Shown piece after piece: positions 35,601 through 43,558 of a DNA stretch of 64,000 bases; the stretch's first letter is position 1; each line of letters opens with the position of its first letter. The translations under genes and the position numbers were made by a program. Source of the DNA: CAZAPG01 sp964486935 (GTDB lineage: Bacteria > Chloroflexota > Anaerolineae > 4572-78 > J111). The notes under the pieces are model-generated. The model had not been told where the DNA came from and made no database searches. It saw only the letters and a list, made by a program, of their open reading frames with translations. Location: NCBI GenBank assembly GCA_964486935.1, contig CAZAPG010000009.1:62001-126000 (forward strand), in the 5' to 3' direction.

Positions 35601-37486
35601 CTTCAGTTGCCCTTAGCCCCGACGAAAAAACAATGCTTTCTACTTCATGGGATGGTGTGTTGATGCTTTGGGATATTGAAACAGGTGAAATTCTGAGGCA
35701 ATTTGAAGGGCACACCAATGCCATCAATGATGTAGATTTTAGCGCCGACGGCCGCATGGCCATTTCAGGGTCAGAGGATAAGACCGCGATTCTCTGGGAT
35801 GTTCAAACGGGCCAAATCATTCGCAGGTTTGATAGTTACAACACGGCCATCGTTGCGGTTGAGTTTAGCCCGGATGGCCAGAGTATCGTCGCCGCTGGCT
35901 GGGATGATGGTTTGCCTGTAATCCGCTGGGACATCGAGACGGGACAGGTTATTCAACGCTACGAGGGTAACGCCACCGGTATGCAAGGCCTGGCATTTAC
36001 GCCAGATGGGTCGGCCATCCTATCAGGGAGCAATGATGGCATAGTGTTTCTATGGGACGCGCATACAGGGCAAATCATTCACCAGATGGATGCAGGTCTT
36101 GATGAGGCTTCGGGTTCGCTCCGAGAAATTATTATTAGTCCCGATGGTCGTACGGCGATTTCTGGTATAGAAAATTCGGAAATGCTGCTCTGGGATTTGT
36201 CCACGGGGGAGTTGATACGACGTTATCCGGTTGATGGAGGAGTTCTGACCGTAGCGTTTCATCCAAATGATGGGTCAGTATTTGTTGGCACGGGAACGAG
36301 TACCTTTATTCAGTTAGATCTACAGGCCGGTGAAATATTGAATACCTTTACGGGGCATAATGAAGTTATTATGGATGTTGAAATTTTTGCGAATGGCCGC
36401 TACGCAATCTCGGCATCTGCCGACAAAACGCTGCGGCTATGGGAATTCGAACGGGGCCAGGTTATGCGCCGCTTTGCCGAACCGGGTGGGCTGCTGTTTG
36501 AAGTCGATCTCAGTCCGGATGGGCGTACCGCCCTGTCGGGTTTAACGGACGGGACAGTTACCCTGTGGGATGTAGCCACGGGCAAGATGATCCGCCAATA
36601 CACCGACGATCAACCGGTGATGGCGGTCACCTTCTCGCCCGATGGTCAGACAGCTCTAATTGGTACGGGCTACCGCTTTGCCCAAAAAATCGAACAAGGA
36701 CACATCATTTTGTGGGATGTGGAGACCGGCCAGGAGATTCGCCGCTTTGAGGGACAACCCTACGTGGTGTATGACGTTGAATTCAGTCCCGACGGCAAGC
36801 GGGCCGTCTCTTCGGGAAATGGCGCGATGGCTATTCTATGGGATGTGGAAACCGGCCAGGAGATCCGCCGCTTTGAAGATTATTTCACTGACAATCCGTG
36901 GCCTCTTGAGTCATTCTGGGATGTTGAATTCAGTCCAGACGGGCGCACAGTTTTAGCCGCTTACGGTAAAGGACCCATTGTTCGCTGGGACGTGGAAACC
37001 GGCGCACAACTTGATCCACTGGTTGGGCATGTTGACAGTGGAGCCACGGGTATCACCTTCTCCCCCAATGGCCGGCGCTTTGTCTCCAGTGGGTGGGATA
37101 CCCAGGCCATTCTTTGGGATACAAAAACCGGCGGTATCATTCGTCGTTTCACCAACCATGTTGGTCCTATTGGCCAGATTGATTTTTCTCCCGATGAACG
37201 GTTGATGCTGGGCGGCAGCGCCGATGGCACTACCACGCTTTGGCATGTTGAGAGCGGTGAGGTCATTCGCCGCTACAACAACGATTTTGTGATGCAGTCG
37301 GTCTTTAGCGTCGACGGTCGCCAGGCCTTGATGGGTTTTCACAACGGCGCGGTGGAGTTGTGGCGGATGGATACAACGCTGGAAGAGCTGCTGCAATGGA
37401 CACAGGCCAATCGCTACATCCCTGAATTGACCTGCAACCAGCGTGAACTTTACCGGATTGAACCCTTGTGTGAATCGAATGAGTAA
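32624..37486 (+). CDS. Receptor-like regulator 1: XRE helix-turn-helix, Ser/Thr kinase, STAND NTPase, TM helix, WD40 repeats
   Basis: A 1620-residue protein. Residues 10-70 are an XRE helix-turn-helix (LGLTQTELAGRAGCAPVTLR). A complete PknB-type kinase follows (103-375): RIGEGGYGAVYR, lysine K133, HRD at 224-226, DFG at 244-246. A STAND NTPase starts at NPYKGLRAF (412) with P-loop GPSGSGKSS near 456-464 and LVLVIDQFEEIF. A single helix lies at about 896-918, and roughly 14 WD40 blades fill 980-1590 (SPDGRTA...LWD). If the helix spans the membrane, the WD40 part is outside and kinase and DNA-binding domain inside. Two palindromic repeats are embedded in frame (residues 329-340 and 736-761) and are missing from the paralogue at 38439. 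GGGGGGAG precedes the ATG. Confidence 0.92.
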   Translation: MKQEPSFGEIIKERRKELGLTQTELAGRAGCAPVTLRKIEYNALRPSTQLAEHLAVALQIPEAEHLAFVHLARREQDPSPVPPLPPALEEIGREDLSGRSIKGFELGERIGEGGYGAVYRAVQTTVERDVAVKIILPKYADRPDFIRRFEAEAQLVARLEHPHIVPLYDYWREPGVAYLVMRFLRGGSLNTRLKQGPLTPDTLLPLLEQICAGLHTAHQAGVIHRDIKPANILLDEDGNAYLADFGIAKNLSEINGGETSQGVIIGSPAYIAPEQIMAEPVKPQTDIYSLGVMLYELLTGRKPFMGPTPVAYIQQHLGEQLPLLAEASQTSKVSKTFEVSTKQPIPTPLDVVIGRATSKNPLDRYPDILSMLADIRQAMKPDSTVADIAGNRTDSLTPPHLAAMIDLPNLENPYKGLRAFGEADAADFFGRNSLIQALLIRMAEEGDLSRFLAVVGPSGSGKSSVVRAGLLPALRRGGLPDSDKWFIVEMIPGAHPLEELEAALLRVAINPPDSLLAQLRESERGLHRAVKRILPADEDIELVLVIDQFEEIFTLVEDEAVRSHFLDSLLTAALDPASRLRIVITLRADFTDRPLQYVDFGELVRRQSEFVLPLTPDELEQAITGPTKRAGLMLEPGLVSTIIDDIGDQPGTLPLLQYALTELFERREGRKLTLAAYQASGGVLGALARRAGELYDDLDEPGQEAARQLFLRLVTLGEGTEDTRRRVLRSELVAIQPPSNSPLWGEDYLISPPLGGNERGLNAVINIFGKYRLLTFDHDPVTRGPTVEVAHEALIREWGRLREWLNESREDIRQERALARAAEEWDRHQRDESFLLRGARLEQIEKWQEITTLMQTPLEQEFIGQSVQQRAQEQQVETTRKAREDRLERRSRNFLRGLVAVFAVAAIISAALGLYAFQQRQVALDNAAEAQNVALVAGSQAALANNDTDAALALAWQAVNLNPDSALAQAQLSEVAYTPGTVHRYVGHTDSVTSVALSPDEKTMLSTSWDGVLMLWDIETGEILRQFEGHTNAINDVDFSADGRMAISGSEDKTAILWDVQTGQIIRRFDSYNTAIVAVEFSPDGQSIVAAGWDDGLPVIRWDIETGQVIQRYEGNATGMQGLAFTPDGSAILSGSNDGIVFLWDAHTGQIIHQMDAGLDEASGSLREIIISPDGRTAISGIENSEMLLWDLSTGELIRRYPVDGGVLTVAFHPNDGSVFVGTGTSTFIQLDLQAGEILNTFTGHNEVIMDVEIFANGRYAISASADKTLRLWEFERGQVMRRFAEPGGLLFEVDLSPDGRTALSGLTDGTVTLWDVATGKMIRQYTDDQPVMAVTFSPDGQTALIGTGYRFAQKIEQGHIILWDVETGQEIRRFEGQPYVVYDVEFSPDGKRAVSSGNGAMAILWDVETGQEIRRFEDYFTDNPWPLESFWDVEFSPDGRTVLAAYGKGPIVRWDVETGAQLDPLVGHVDSGATGITFSPNGRRFVSSGWDTQAILWDTKTGGIIRRFTNHVGPIGQIDFSPDERLMLGGSADGTTTLWHVESGEVIRRYNNDFVMQSVFSVDGRQALMGFHNGAVELWRMDTTLEELLQWTQANRYIPELTCNQRELYRIEPLCESNE
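33609..33641. repeat. ACCTCAAAGGTTT palindrome inside the first kinase gene
   Basis: A perfect 15-bp inverted repeat, AAACCTCAAAGGTTT and its complement, with loop CTA. It encodes about 12 residues (QTSKVSKTFEVS) near the end of the kinase domain that the paralogous kinase lacks. The core is the same as in the intergenic element at 24772-24804. Confidence 0.85.
34830..34905. repeat. CCCCCTCTAACTCCCCC-type palindrome inside the first kinase gene
   Basis: Arms AGCCCCCCTCT (34830-34840) and AGAGGGGGCT (34896-34905) enclose two smaller hairpins, CCCCCCTCTGGGGGG and CCCCCCCTTTGGGGGGG. It encodes about 25 Pro/Gly/Ser-rich residues (PPSNSPLWGEDYLISPPLGG) between LRSELVAIQ and NAVINIFGKYR; the paralogue passes directly from one to the other. 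Confidence 0.85.
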
Positions 37487-37534
37487 TTGCTGTTAAGTGC
37501 CTATCCGCAAAGCTTTTTGACTCCCAATAAAAAA

Positions 37535-37575
37535 GGGAGATACCACGTAACCGCCAAGTCCCGTTGGTATCTCCC
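37535..37575. repeat. GGGAGATACC hairpin after kinase gene 1
   Basis: GGGAGATACCA and TGGTATCTCCC are perfect arms around a 19-nt loop containing ACCGCCAAGT; a run of A precedes it, so on the minus strand it looks like a terminator. A related hairpin follows kinase gene 2 (43161-43197). Both are followed about 70 bp later by CATGCC-GTTTTTATT, so the shared region is longer than the hairpin. Confidence 0.7.
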
Positions 37576-37694
37576 GGCTCAACACGGCGACCCGAATCGT
37601 CCCGACGCATTTTGCGCTGGGTCCGGTTCGCCATGCCGTTTTTATTTTACCCAAATGTCATTGAAAATGAAATTACAGTACAAAGGAAGAGTGT

Positions 37695-38234
37695 ATGATG
37701 ATCAAACACCGACTGTGTCTCCAACAAATAAATTGTTTGATTTTAGTGATTATCCTTTTGGCGGGATGTGGGGGCAGCGCCCCAAAATCTGTACCAGACG
37801 CCTCGGCAGCGACAGTTGCACCAGAACAAATCGCCCCAACACCAACCTCAGGGCCGGTCACGCCAACGCCAGAACCACCCCCAGCCGTTAAAGCAGAGCC
37901 GCTGATCGAGCCTCTGGCAGTGGGGAATCCGGAAAAGGGTCGCGAGATTTTCGAGAACGGCGGCGAAAGATATAGCGATAAGCCGCAATTTCGGTGCATC
38001 CGCTGCCATTCTTTAGATGGGAGTGACGGTTACGGGCCATCGTTGCAAGGCATCTCCGAGCAGGCCGGCGACCGTGTACCGGAGCTTTCCGCCGTTGAAT
38101 ATCTCCGGCAATCCATCCTCGAACCAGACGCTTACATTATCGAAGGCTTTAGCCAGTCAATGGGCAGAATCCACAGTGTTTTACTGAATGAAGAAGAAAT
38201 AGATGACTTGATTGCCTTCATGCTCACCCAGTAG
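37695..38234 (+). CDS. c-type cytochrome lipoprotein
   Basis: The 179-residue protein has a lipoprotein signal (hydrophobic 13-22, lipobox LLAGC with C25), a Pro/Thr-rich spacer (40-65), and one c-type heme site, C101-I-R-C104-H105. A methionine in QSMGR (M156) may be the sixth ligand. It should sit on the outer face of the membrane as a monoheme electron carrier. The region resembles cytochrome c of oxidase subunits or quinol systems, but no oxidase gene is near. It lies between the two kinase-WD40 genes on the same strand, behind AAAGGAAG; a second ATG is adjacent. Confidence 0.88.
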   Translation: MMIKHRLCLQQINCLILVIILLAGCGGSAPKSVPDASAATVAPEQIAPTPTSGPVTPTPEPPPAVKAEPLIEPLAVGNPEKGREIFENGGERYSDKPQFRCIRCHSLDGSDGYGPSLQGISEQAGDRVPELSAVEYLRQSILEPDAYIIEGFSQSMGRIHSVLLNEEEIDDLIAFMLTQ

Positions 38235-38389
38235 GGTTCGCCGGTAAACGTATCATCTTAATAATTTGGGGTGGTGTAAGGGCATTTTTTGTCATGATGC
38301 GCCGGCTTTAAACCATGATTAAGGCCATGTAGGGGGTAGGGAAAAGGTAGGGACTTGCTCTCGAAGGGGTGAACCCGGCCCAAAACCTG

Positions 38390-38398
38390 TGATATACT
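38390..38398 (+). promoter_or_regulatory. Extended -10 promoter of kinase gene 2
   Basis: TGA-TATACT at 38390-38398 is an extended -10 box about 40 bp before the ATG at 38439. A -35 (TGAACC, 38370-38375) is poor, as is usual for this class. I see nothing else in 38235-38389. Confidence 0.5.
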
Positions 38399-38438
38399 GG
38401 CTAAAACAAAACCAGAGTTACAGATCACGGGGGGACCG

Positions 38439-41400
38439 ATGGAACTACTTACTGGCAAGTTGATTAAAGGGTATGAACTGAGGGATCGCATTGGCGCGGG
38501 CGGATTTGGGGCCGTGTACCGCGCCCACCAATCCACGGTGGGGCGCGAGGTAGCCATCAAAATCATTTTGCCCGGCTTCGCCAACCGGCCCGAATTTGTG
38601 CGCCGCTTCGAGGCCGAAGCCCAGGTGGTGGCTCGCCTGGAACATATGAATATTACCCCCCTTTACGATTTCTGGCGAGACCCCGAAGGCGCTTACCTGG
38701 TCATGCGCTACCTGCGCGGCGGCAGCTTGCAAACGGCTTTGCGCGACGACCCCCTTGATCTTGAAAGCGCCGCCCGGCTGCTCGACCAGGTGGCCTCGGC
38801 CCTGGCCGTGGCCCATCGCAATCAGGTTATCCATCGCGACATCAAGCCGGCCAACATTCTTTTAGATGAAGACGGCAACGGCTACGTCGCCGATTTTGGC
38901 CTGGCCAAAGACCTCGATAACGGCGCGGCTGCCTACACTCAGGAGGGTGACGTCATCGGTACGCCCGATTACCTCTCGCCGGAGCAGGTGCGCGGCGAAC
39001 CCGTAACCCCCAAATCTGATATTTACAGTCTGGGGCTGGTGCTGTACGAGATGCTAACCGGCTCCCACCCCTTTCCAGACTCGACGCCGGTTGAGCGTAT
39101 GTTCAAGCAGCTTAATGAACCCATCCCCAAAATCGCCTCGCTGGATCAAAACGTGGCCGACTCCATTAATGAGGTTATCCAAAAAGCAACGGCCAAAAAT
39201 CCCGATCAGCGCTATAAAGATGTGCTGGCCATGGCCGCCGCCTTTCGGGAGGCCGCCGGTTTGAGCGTCAGCCAGGCCGCCGATAAGCTGGTCGAGTTGC
39301 TGACCCCCCGCGAGCAGGAAGTCCTCAAGCTGATCATCGAAGGTAAATCTAACCGGCAGATTAGCGACAAGCTGACCATCGAACTGACCACGGTCAAATG
39401 GTACGTCACCCAAATCTACCGCAAACTGAATGTCCGCAGCCGGGTGCAGGCCATTGTTCGGGCCAGAGAACTTGACCTCATTGTTGACGGGCGCGCGGCG
39501 GCTGACTCGGCGGTGTCGCGCATCAGCGCCCTGCCGGAGCCGGAAAATCCCTACAAGGGACTGCAAGCCTTCCAGATTGCCGATGAGCAGGATTTCTTTG
39601 GGCGCGAGAAATTGACCCAAAAATTATTGTCGAGGCTGGGGCAAGACGGGGATTTTTCCCGCTTTTTGGCCGTAATCGGTCCCAGCGGCAGCGGCAAGTC
39701 CAGCCTGGTGCGGGCCGGCCTGATTCCGGCCCTGTGGCGCGGCGACCTGCCCGGCTCCGAGCGCTGGTACATCACTGATTTCATTCCGGGGGCGCACCCT
39801 CTGGATGAACTGGAAGTGGCCCTGATCCAGGTAGCCGCCAACCGGCCCGACAGCCTGGCCGAACAACTGGCCCGCGATGAGCGGGGGCTGGTGCGGGCGG
39901 CTCAGATCATCTTGCCGGACGATGACAGCGAGTTGGTTATTGTCATTGACCAGTTTGAAGAGATTTTTACCCTGGTTGAAAACGAGGCCGACCGCACCCA
40001 TTTTCTCGACCTGCTGCAACAGGCCGTTATCGCGCCGCGCAGCCGGGTGCGGCTGGTCATCACCCTGCGGGCCGATTTTTACGACCGGCCCCTGCAATAC
40101 CCCGACTTTGGCGAACTGGTGCGCAGCCGCATGGAAACGGTGCTGCCGCTGAACGCCGCAGAACTTGAGCAGGCCATCGCTGGGCCGGCCCAGCGGGTGG
40201 GAGTCCGCTTTGAAGACGGGTTGGTTGCCGCCATCGTGTCGGACATCAACTACCAGCCCGGCGCGCTGCCGCTGCTGCAATTTGCCCTGACCGAACTGTT
40301 TGAGGCGCGGGAGAATCGCATTTTGACCCGGCAGGGCTATGAGCAGATTGGCCGGGCCGCGGGCGCGCTGGCCAAGCGGGCCGAGCAGCTTTATCTTGAG
40401 CTGGCTGAGGCGGGCCGGGAAGCGGTGCGGCAGATGTTCTTGCGGCTGGTCACGCTAGGCGAAGGCAGCGAAGACACCCGCCGGCGGGTCGCCCGCTCGG
40501 AACTGCTGGCCGTTGCCCAGGATGCCGATCTGATGGACGAGGTGATTGACACCTTTGCCGCCTATCGTTTGCTGGCTCTGGATCACGACCCCGCCACTCG
40601 TGGCCCCACGGTGGAGGTGGCTCACGAAGCCCTGCTGCGCGAGTGGAGTCGGCTGCGGCAATGGCTGGACGAAAGCCGGGCCGATATCCGCTTGCAGCGC
40701 TTGCTGGCTGCCGCCGCCGCCGAATGGCTTGGGGCTGACCGCGACCCCGGCTTTCTGCTGCGAGACTCGCGGTTGGATCAGTTTGAGGGTTGGGCCACCA
40801 GCACCAATCTGGCCTTGACCGAAAAGGAACGGACTTATCTGGAGTCCAGCATTGAGGCCCGGCACAAACGAAAGGCCGACGAAGCGGCCCGCCTGCAACG
40901 GGAGTTGGAAACGGCTCAAAAACTGGCTGAGACTGAGCAGCATGCTGCTCGCCGCCTGCGCTGGCTGGCCGTAGGGTTGGCGGTTTTTCTGCTTGTGGTT
41001 GCCGGGCTGGCCGTGTTTGCCTTTAACCAGCAGGCCATCGCCGAAGCCAATCAGGCTCAGGCTGAGTCCAACCTGGCCCTGTCTGAGAGCCAGCGGTTGG
41101 CCGCCGAGGCCAATACCATTTTGCAAAGCGACGGCGACCCGGAACTGGCCGCTTTGCTTGGCTTGCGTGCCCTGAACACGGCCTACACCCGGCAAGCCGA
41201 TATGGCCTTGCAGCAAGCCTCAAAGGGCGATTATGGCCGGCGCTTGTTCAGCGGTCACACCGATAGCGTCGATGGGCTGGCCTTTTCATCTGACGGTCGT
41301 TTTGCGCTCAGCGGAAGTCTGGATAACACGGCCCGGCTGTGGGACGTTGAGACCGGTCAGGTCATACATACTTTAACCGGGCACACCGCCGGAATAAGGA

Positions 41401-43085
41401 ACGTGGCCTATTCTCCTGACGGCAAATATTTACTCACCGGCAGCGCCGATAAAACCGCCCGCCTCTGGGACGCTCAAACCGGCCAGGAACTATATACCTT
41501 AACCGGCCATGCGGCTGAGGTGAACGGGGCAGCCTTTTCTCCTGATAGTCAGTACGCGCTCACCGGCGGCTGGGAAGGTACTGTTCGAATTTGGGAGGTT
41601 GCGACCGGAAAGGAAGTACGCAGCCTATCCGAGGACGAAGGCATCTTTGACATGGCTGTTTCACCCGATGGCCAACACTATCTCACGGGTAATAAAGCTA
41701 CGGGGAAGGTCAGGTTATCAAACACGGCCACAGGGTTGGAGGCACATGATTTGCCCGGACTCAATACTGCGGGGACTAACGCAGTCACCTTCTCGCCCGA
41801 TGGCCGGTACGCGCTGGCCGGCCATGAAAATGGCGGACTTTATGTGTGGGACTTGCAGCAGCCTGAAGCTGAACTCCGTATCTTTTCCGGTCACACCGAG
41901 TGGATCTACAAGGTCAGGGTTTCGCCGGATGGAAAATACGCGCTTACAGCCGGCCACGATGGCACCGCCCGGCTATGGGATATCCAAACGGGTGCAGAAA
42001 TACGCCGCTTTATCAGTACGAACCATGTCACCAGTATTGCCTTCTCGCCCGATAGTCAAACGATGCTGGTGGGTGAACGAGATGGAAATATCAGGTTGTG
42101 GGCTGTTGAGCCACCACCCGACCCACGCACATTGCGGGGGCACACCAATGTGATCCCTGATGTCGAATTTTCCGCGGATGGCCGCTATGCGCTGACCGGC
42201 AGTTTCGACCAGACGGCCAAATTGTGGGATGTGGCGACCGGGCAGGAACTACGTGTCCTCCGTGGCCATACAGATCAGATTTCCGGGGTGGCCTTCTCGC
42301 CAGACAGTCGCTATGCGCTGACCGGTAGCTCTGATAATACCGCCCGATTATGGGATGTCGAGACCGGCCAGACGGTGCGTGTTCTTACACATCCCGCTGA
42401 GGTCTTTGGCGTAGCCTTCTCGCCCGATGGCCGGTATGCGCTGACCGGAAGCTGGGATAATTCCGCCCGATTGTGGGAGGTTGAGAGCGGCCAGGAGGTG
42501 CGCATTTTTACTCATCCCGCCGCGGTCTTTGGTGTAACCTTCTCGCCCGATGGCCGCTATATTTTGACCGGCAGCTTTTTTGACGGCACCGCCCGGCTGT
42601 GGGAGGTTGACACAGGCCGCGAAGTGCGCCAGTTCCCCGGCTATGCCGGTTTTGTCAATGGGTTGGCTTTTTCGCCGGATGGCAAATATATCGCCACGGC
42701 GGCCGAAGGAACGACCAGCCAGCTTTGGGACGTTGAAACCGGCCAGCCTTTGGAGAGCTTCCCCGGAGACGTTGGGCGGTTCTCGGTGGACGGCAAATAC
42801 CTGCTGACCGGCGGTCTAAAAACAGCCAATCTGTGGGATAGAGCGACGGGTGAACAACTGCGTACCTTTAGTGTTGCCAACAATTTATGGTCGGTGGAAC
42901 TCTCGCCTGATGGCCAATTCATCCTGATCGGCGGCTCAGATCAGTATGCCCGGTTGTGGGATACCGATTATCACACGTTAATAGACTCGGTTTGTGCCCG
43001 CGTACTACGCGATTTTACGGATGAGGAACGGGAAAAATACGATATCCACGACCAGCAGCCGACCTGTCTCTCCAAGAGTAACTGA
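38439..43085 (+). CDS. Receptor-like regulator 2: Ser/Thr kinase, LuxR helix-turn-helix, STAND NTPase, TM helix, WD40 repeats
   Basis: A 1548-residue paralogue of the protein at 32624. The kinase (12-270) has RIGAGGFGAVYR, K41, HRD at 132-134 and DFG at 152-154. A LuxR/GerE helix-turn-helix follows at about 285-345 (LTPREQEVLKLIIEGKSNRQ), placed between kinase and NTPase instead of at the N-terminus. The STAND part starts at NPYKGLQAF with P-loop GPSGSGKSS near 414-422. One hydrophobic helix lies at 840-862, then about 13 WD40 blades (937-1520). The in-frame palindromic insertions of the first paralogue are absent. The DNA-binding module implies that kinase or ligand state sets transcription directly (inference). 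Confidence 0.92.
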   Translation: MELLTGKLIKGYELRDRIGAGGFGAVYRAHQSTVGREVAIKIILPGFANRPEFVRRFEAEAQVVARLEHMNITPLYDFWRDPEGAYLVMRYLRGGSLQTALRDDPLDLESAARLLDQVASALAVAHRNQVIHRDIKPANILLDEDGNGYVADFGLAKDLDNGAAAYTQEGDVIGTPDYLSPEQVRGEPVTPKSDIYSLGLVLYEMLTGSHPFPDSTPVERMFKQLNEPIPKIASLDQNVADSINEVIQKATAKNPDQRYKDVLAMAAAFREAAGLSVSQAADKLVELLTPREQEVLKLIIEGKSNRQISDKLTIELTTVKWYVTQIYRKLNVRSRVQAIVRARELDLIVDGRAAADSAVSRISALPEPENPYKGLQAFQIADEQDFFGREKLTQKLLSRLGQDGDFSRFLAVIGPSGSGKSSLVRAGLIPALWRGDLPGSERWYITDFIPGAHPLDELEVALIQVAANRPDSLAEQLARDERGLVRAAQIILPDDDSELVIVIDQFEEIFTLVENEADRTHFLDLLQQAVIAPRSRVRLVITLRADFYDRPLQYPDFGELVRSRMETVLPLNAAELEQAIAGPAQRVGVRFEDGLVAAIVSDINYQPGALPLLQFALTELFEARENRILTRQGYEQIGRAAGALAKRAEQLYLELAEAGREAVRQMFLRLVTLGEGSEDTRRRVARSELLAVAQDADLMDEVIDTFAAYRLLALDHDPATRGPTVEVAHEALLREWSRLRQWLDESRADIRLQRLLAAAAAEWLGADRDPGFLLRDSRLDQFEGWATSTNLALTEKERTYLESSIEARHKRKADEAARLQRELETAQKLAETEQHAARRLRWLAVGLAVFLLVVAGLAVFAFNQQAIAEANQAQAESNLALSESQRLAAEANTILQSDGDPELAALLGLRALNTAYTRQADMALQQASKGDYGRRLFSGHTDSVDGLAFSSDGRFALSGSLDNTARLWDVETGQVIHTLTGHTAGIRNVAYSPDGKYLLTGSADKTARLWDAQTGQELYTLTGHAAEVNGAAFSPDSQYALTGGWEGTVRIWEVATGKEVRSLSEDEGIFDMAVSPDGQHYLTGNKATGKVRLSNTATGLEAHDLPGLNTAGTNAVTFSPDGRYALAGHENGGLYVWDLQQPEAELRIFSGHTEWIYKVRVSPDGKYALTAGHDGTARLWDIQTGAEIRRFISTNHVTSIAFSPDSQTMLVGERDGNIRLWAVEPPPDPRTLRGHTNVIPDVEFSADGRYALTGSFDQTAKLWDVATGQELRVLRGHTDQISGVAFSPDSRYALTGSSDNTARLWDVETGQTVRVLTHPAEVFGVAFSPDGRYALTGSWDNSARLWEVESGQEVRIFTHPAAVFGVTFSPDGRYILTGSFFDGTARLWEVDTGREVRQFPGYAGFVNGLAFSPDGKYIATAAEGTTSQLWDVETGQPLESFPGDVGRFSVDGKYLLTGGLKTANLWDRATGEQLRTFSVANNLWSVELSPDGQFILIGGSDQYARLWDTDYHTLIDSVCARVLRDFTDEEREKYDIHDQQPTCLSKSN

Positions 43086-43160
43086 AGTCTACAAGTTAAG
43101 GCGAACTATGACGCCACGCGCTCCACCAGAGTGAATTGAACGCAACGAGTTACAAAAAAA

Positions 43161-43197
43161 GGAGATACCGGCAAACTTGGCGGTGAGCGGTATCTCC
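43161..43197. repeat. GGAGATACC hairpin after kinase gene 2
   Basis: GGAGATACCG and CGGTATCTCC flank a loop containing ACTTGGCGGT, the reverse complement of the loop word in the copy at 37535-37575, although the A run lies on the same side in both. The stretch 43086-43396 holds no gene. Confidence 0.65.
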
Positions 43198-43396
43198 CCA
43201 GGGTAGGTTGCGTCCAGAGCGCATTGGCCAGAATTTGGCCGGGCAACTCTATCCACATGCCTGTTTTTATTATATTTCAAATGAAGCGATTGCAAAGGTT
43301 CTACCAAATTCTTGGGATCAGCGATTAATGAAAAGAGTAAAAAAGCCCCTCTTTTTTGAAAAATTCGCCCCGCCCCCTGATTGTGCGTAAAAACCC

Positions 43397-43455
43397 TTTA
43401 AATCTTTCCCCAATAATGGTATGATGAAAAAGTTGTTGGCTGCGCCGTGGCAGCC
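43397..43455 (+). promoter_or_regulatory. gdhA promoter and leader hairpin
   Basis: TGG-TATGAT (43417-43425) is an extended -10 with a weak TTTAAA (43397-43402) 17 bp upstream. The leader then starts with a 6-bp stem, GGCTGC-GCCGTG-GCAGCC (43438-43455), and a GAGGAGG (43463-43469) without a start codon after it. Confidence 0.45.
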
Positions 43456-43501
43456 GCTTGCCGAGGAGGTAAATAATTTATCATATCAAAGGGGATAGAC
43501 C

Positions 43502-43558
43502 ATGACTCAAAACAAAGTTGTTGACATGCCAAGCTGCGCCGGGGGAGGCGCGCCATGA
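43502..43558 (+). CDS. 18-codon leader ORF coupled to gdhA
   Basis: ATG at 43502 follows AAAGGGG and encodes MTQNKVVDMPSCAGGGAP before a TGA that overlaps the gdhA ATG (ATGA at 43555-43558). The good ribosome-binding site and exact overlap suggest that translation of this peptide feeds ribosomes to gdhA. The peptide has no run of one amino acid, so classic attenuation is not indicated. Confidence 0.5.
   Translation: MTQNKVVDMPSCAGGGAP

Noticed and set aside
35575..37400. The repeated WD40 coding units of the kinase genes as a DNA tandem array or CRISPR-like repeat
   Set aside because: The periodicity is in the protein; unit lengths vary and the DNA copies are diverged, with no constant repeat and spacer pattern.
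43421..43498. A 25-codon ORF before the gdhA leader ORF
   Set aside because: Its ATG lies inside the predicted -10 box, so it would not be on the transcript, and it lacks a ribosome-binding site.
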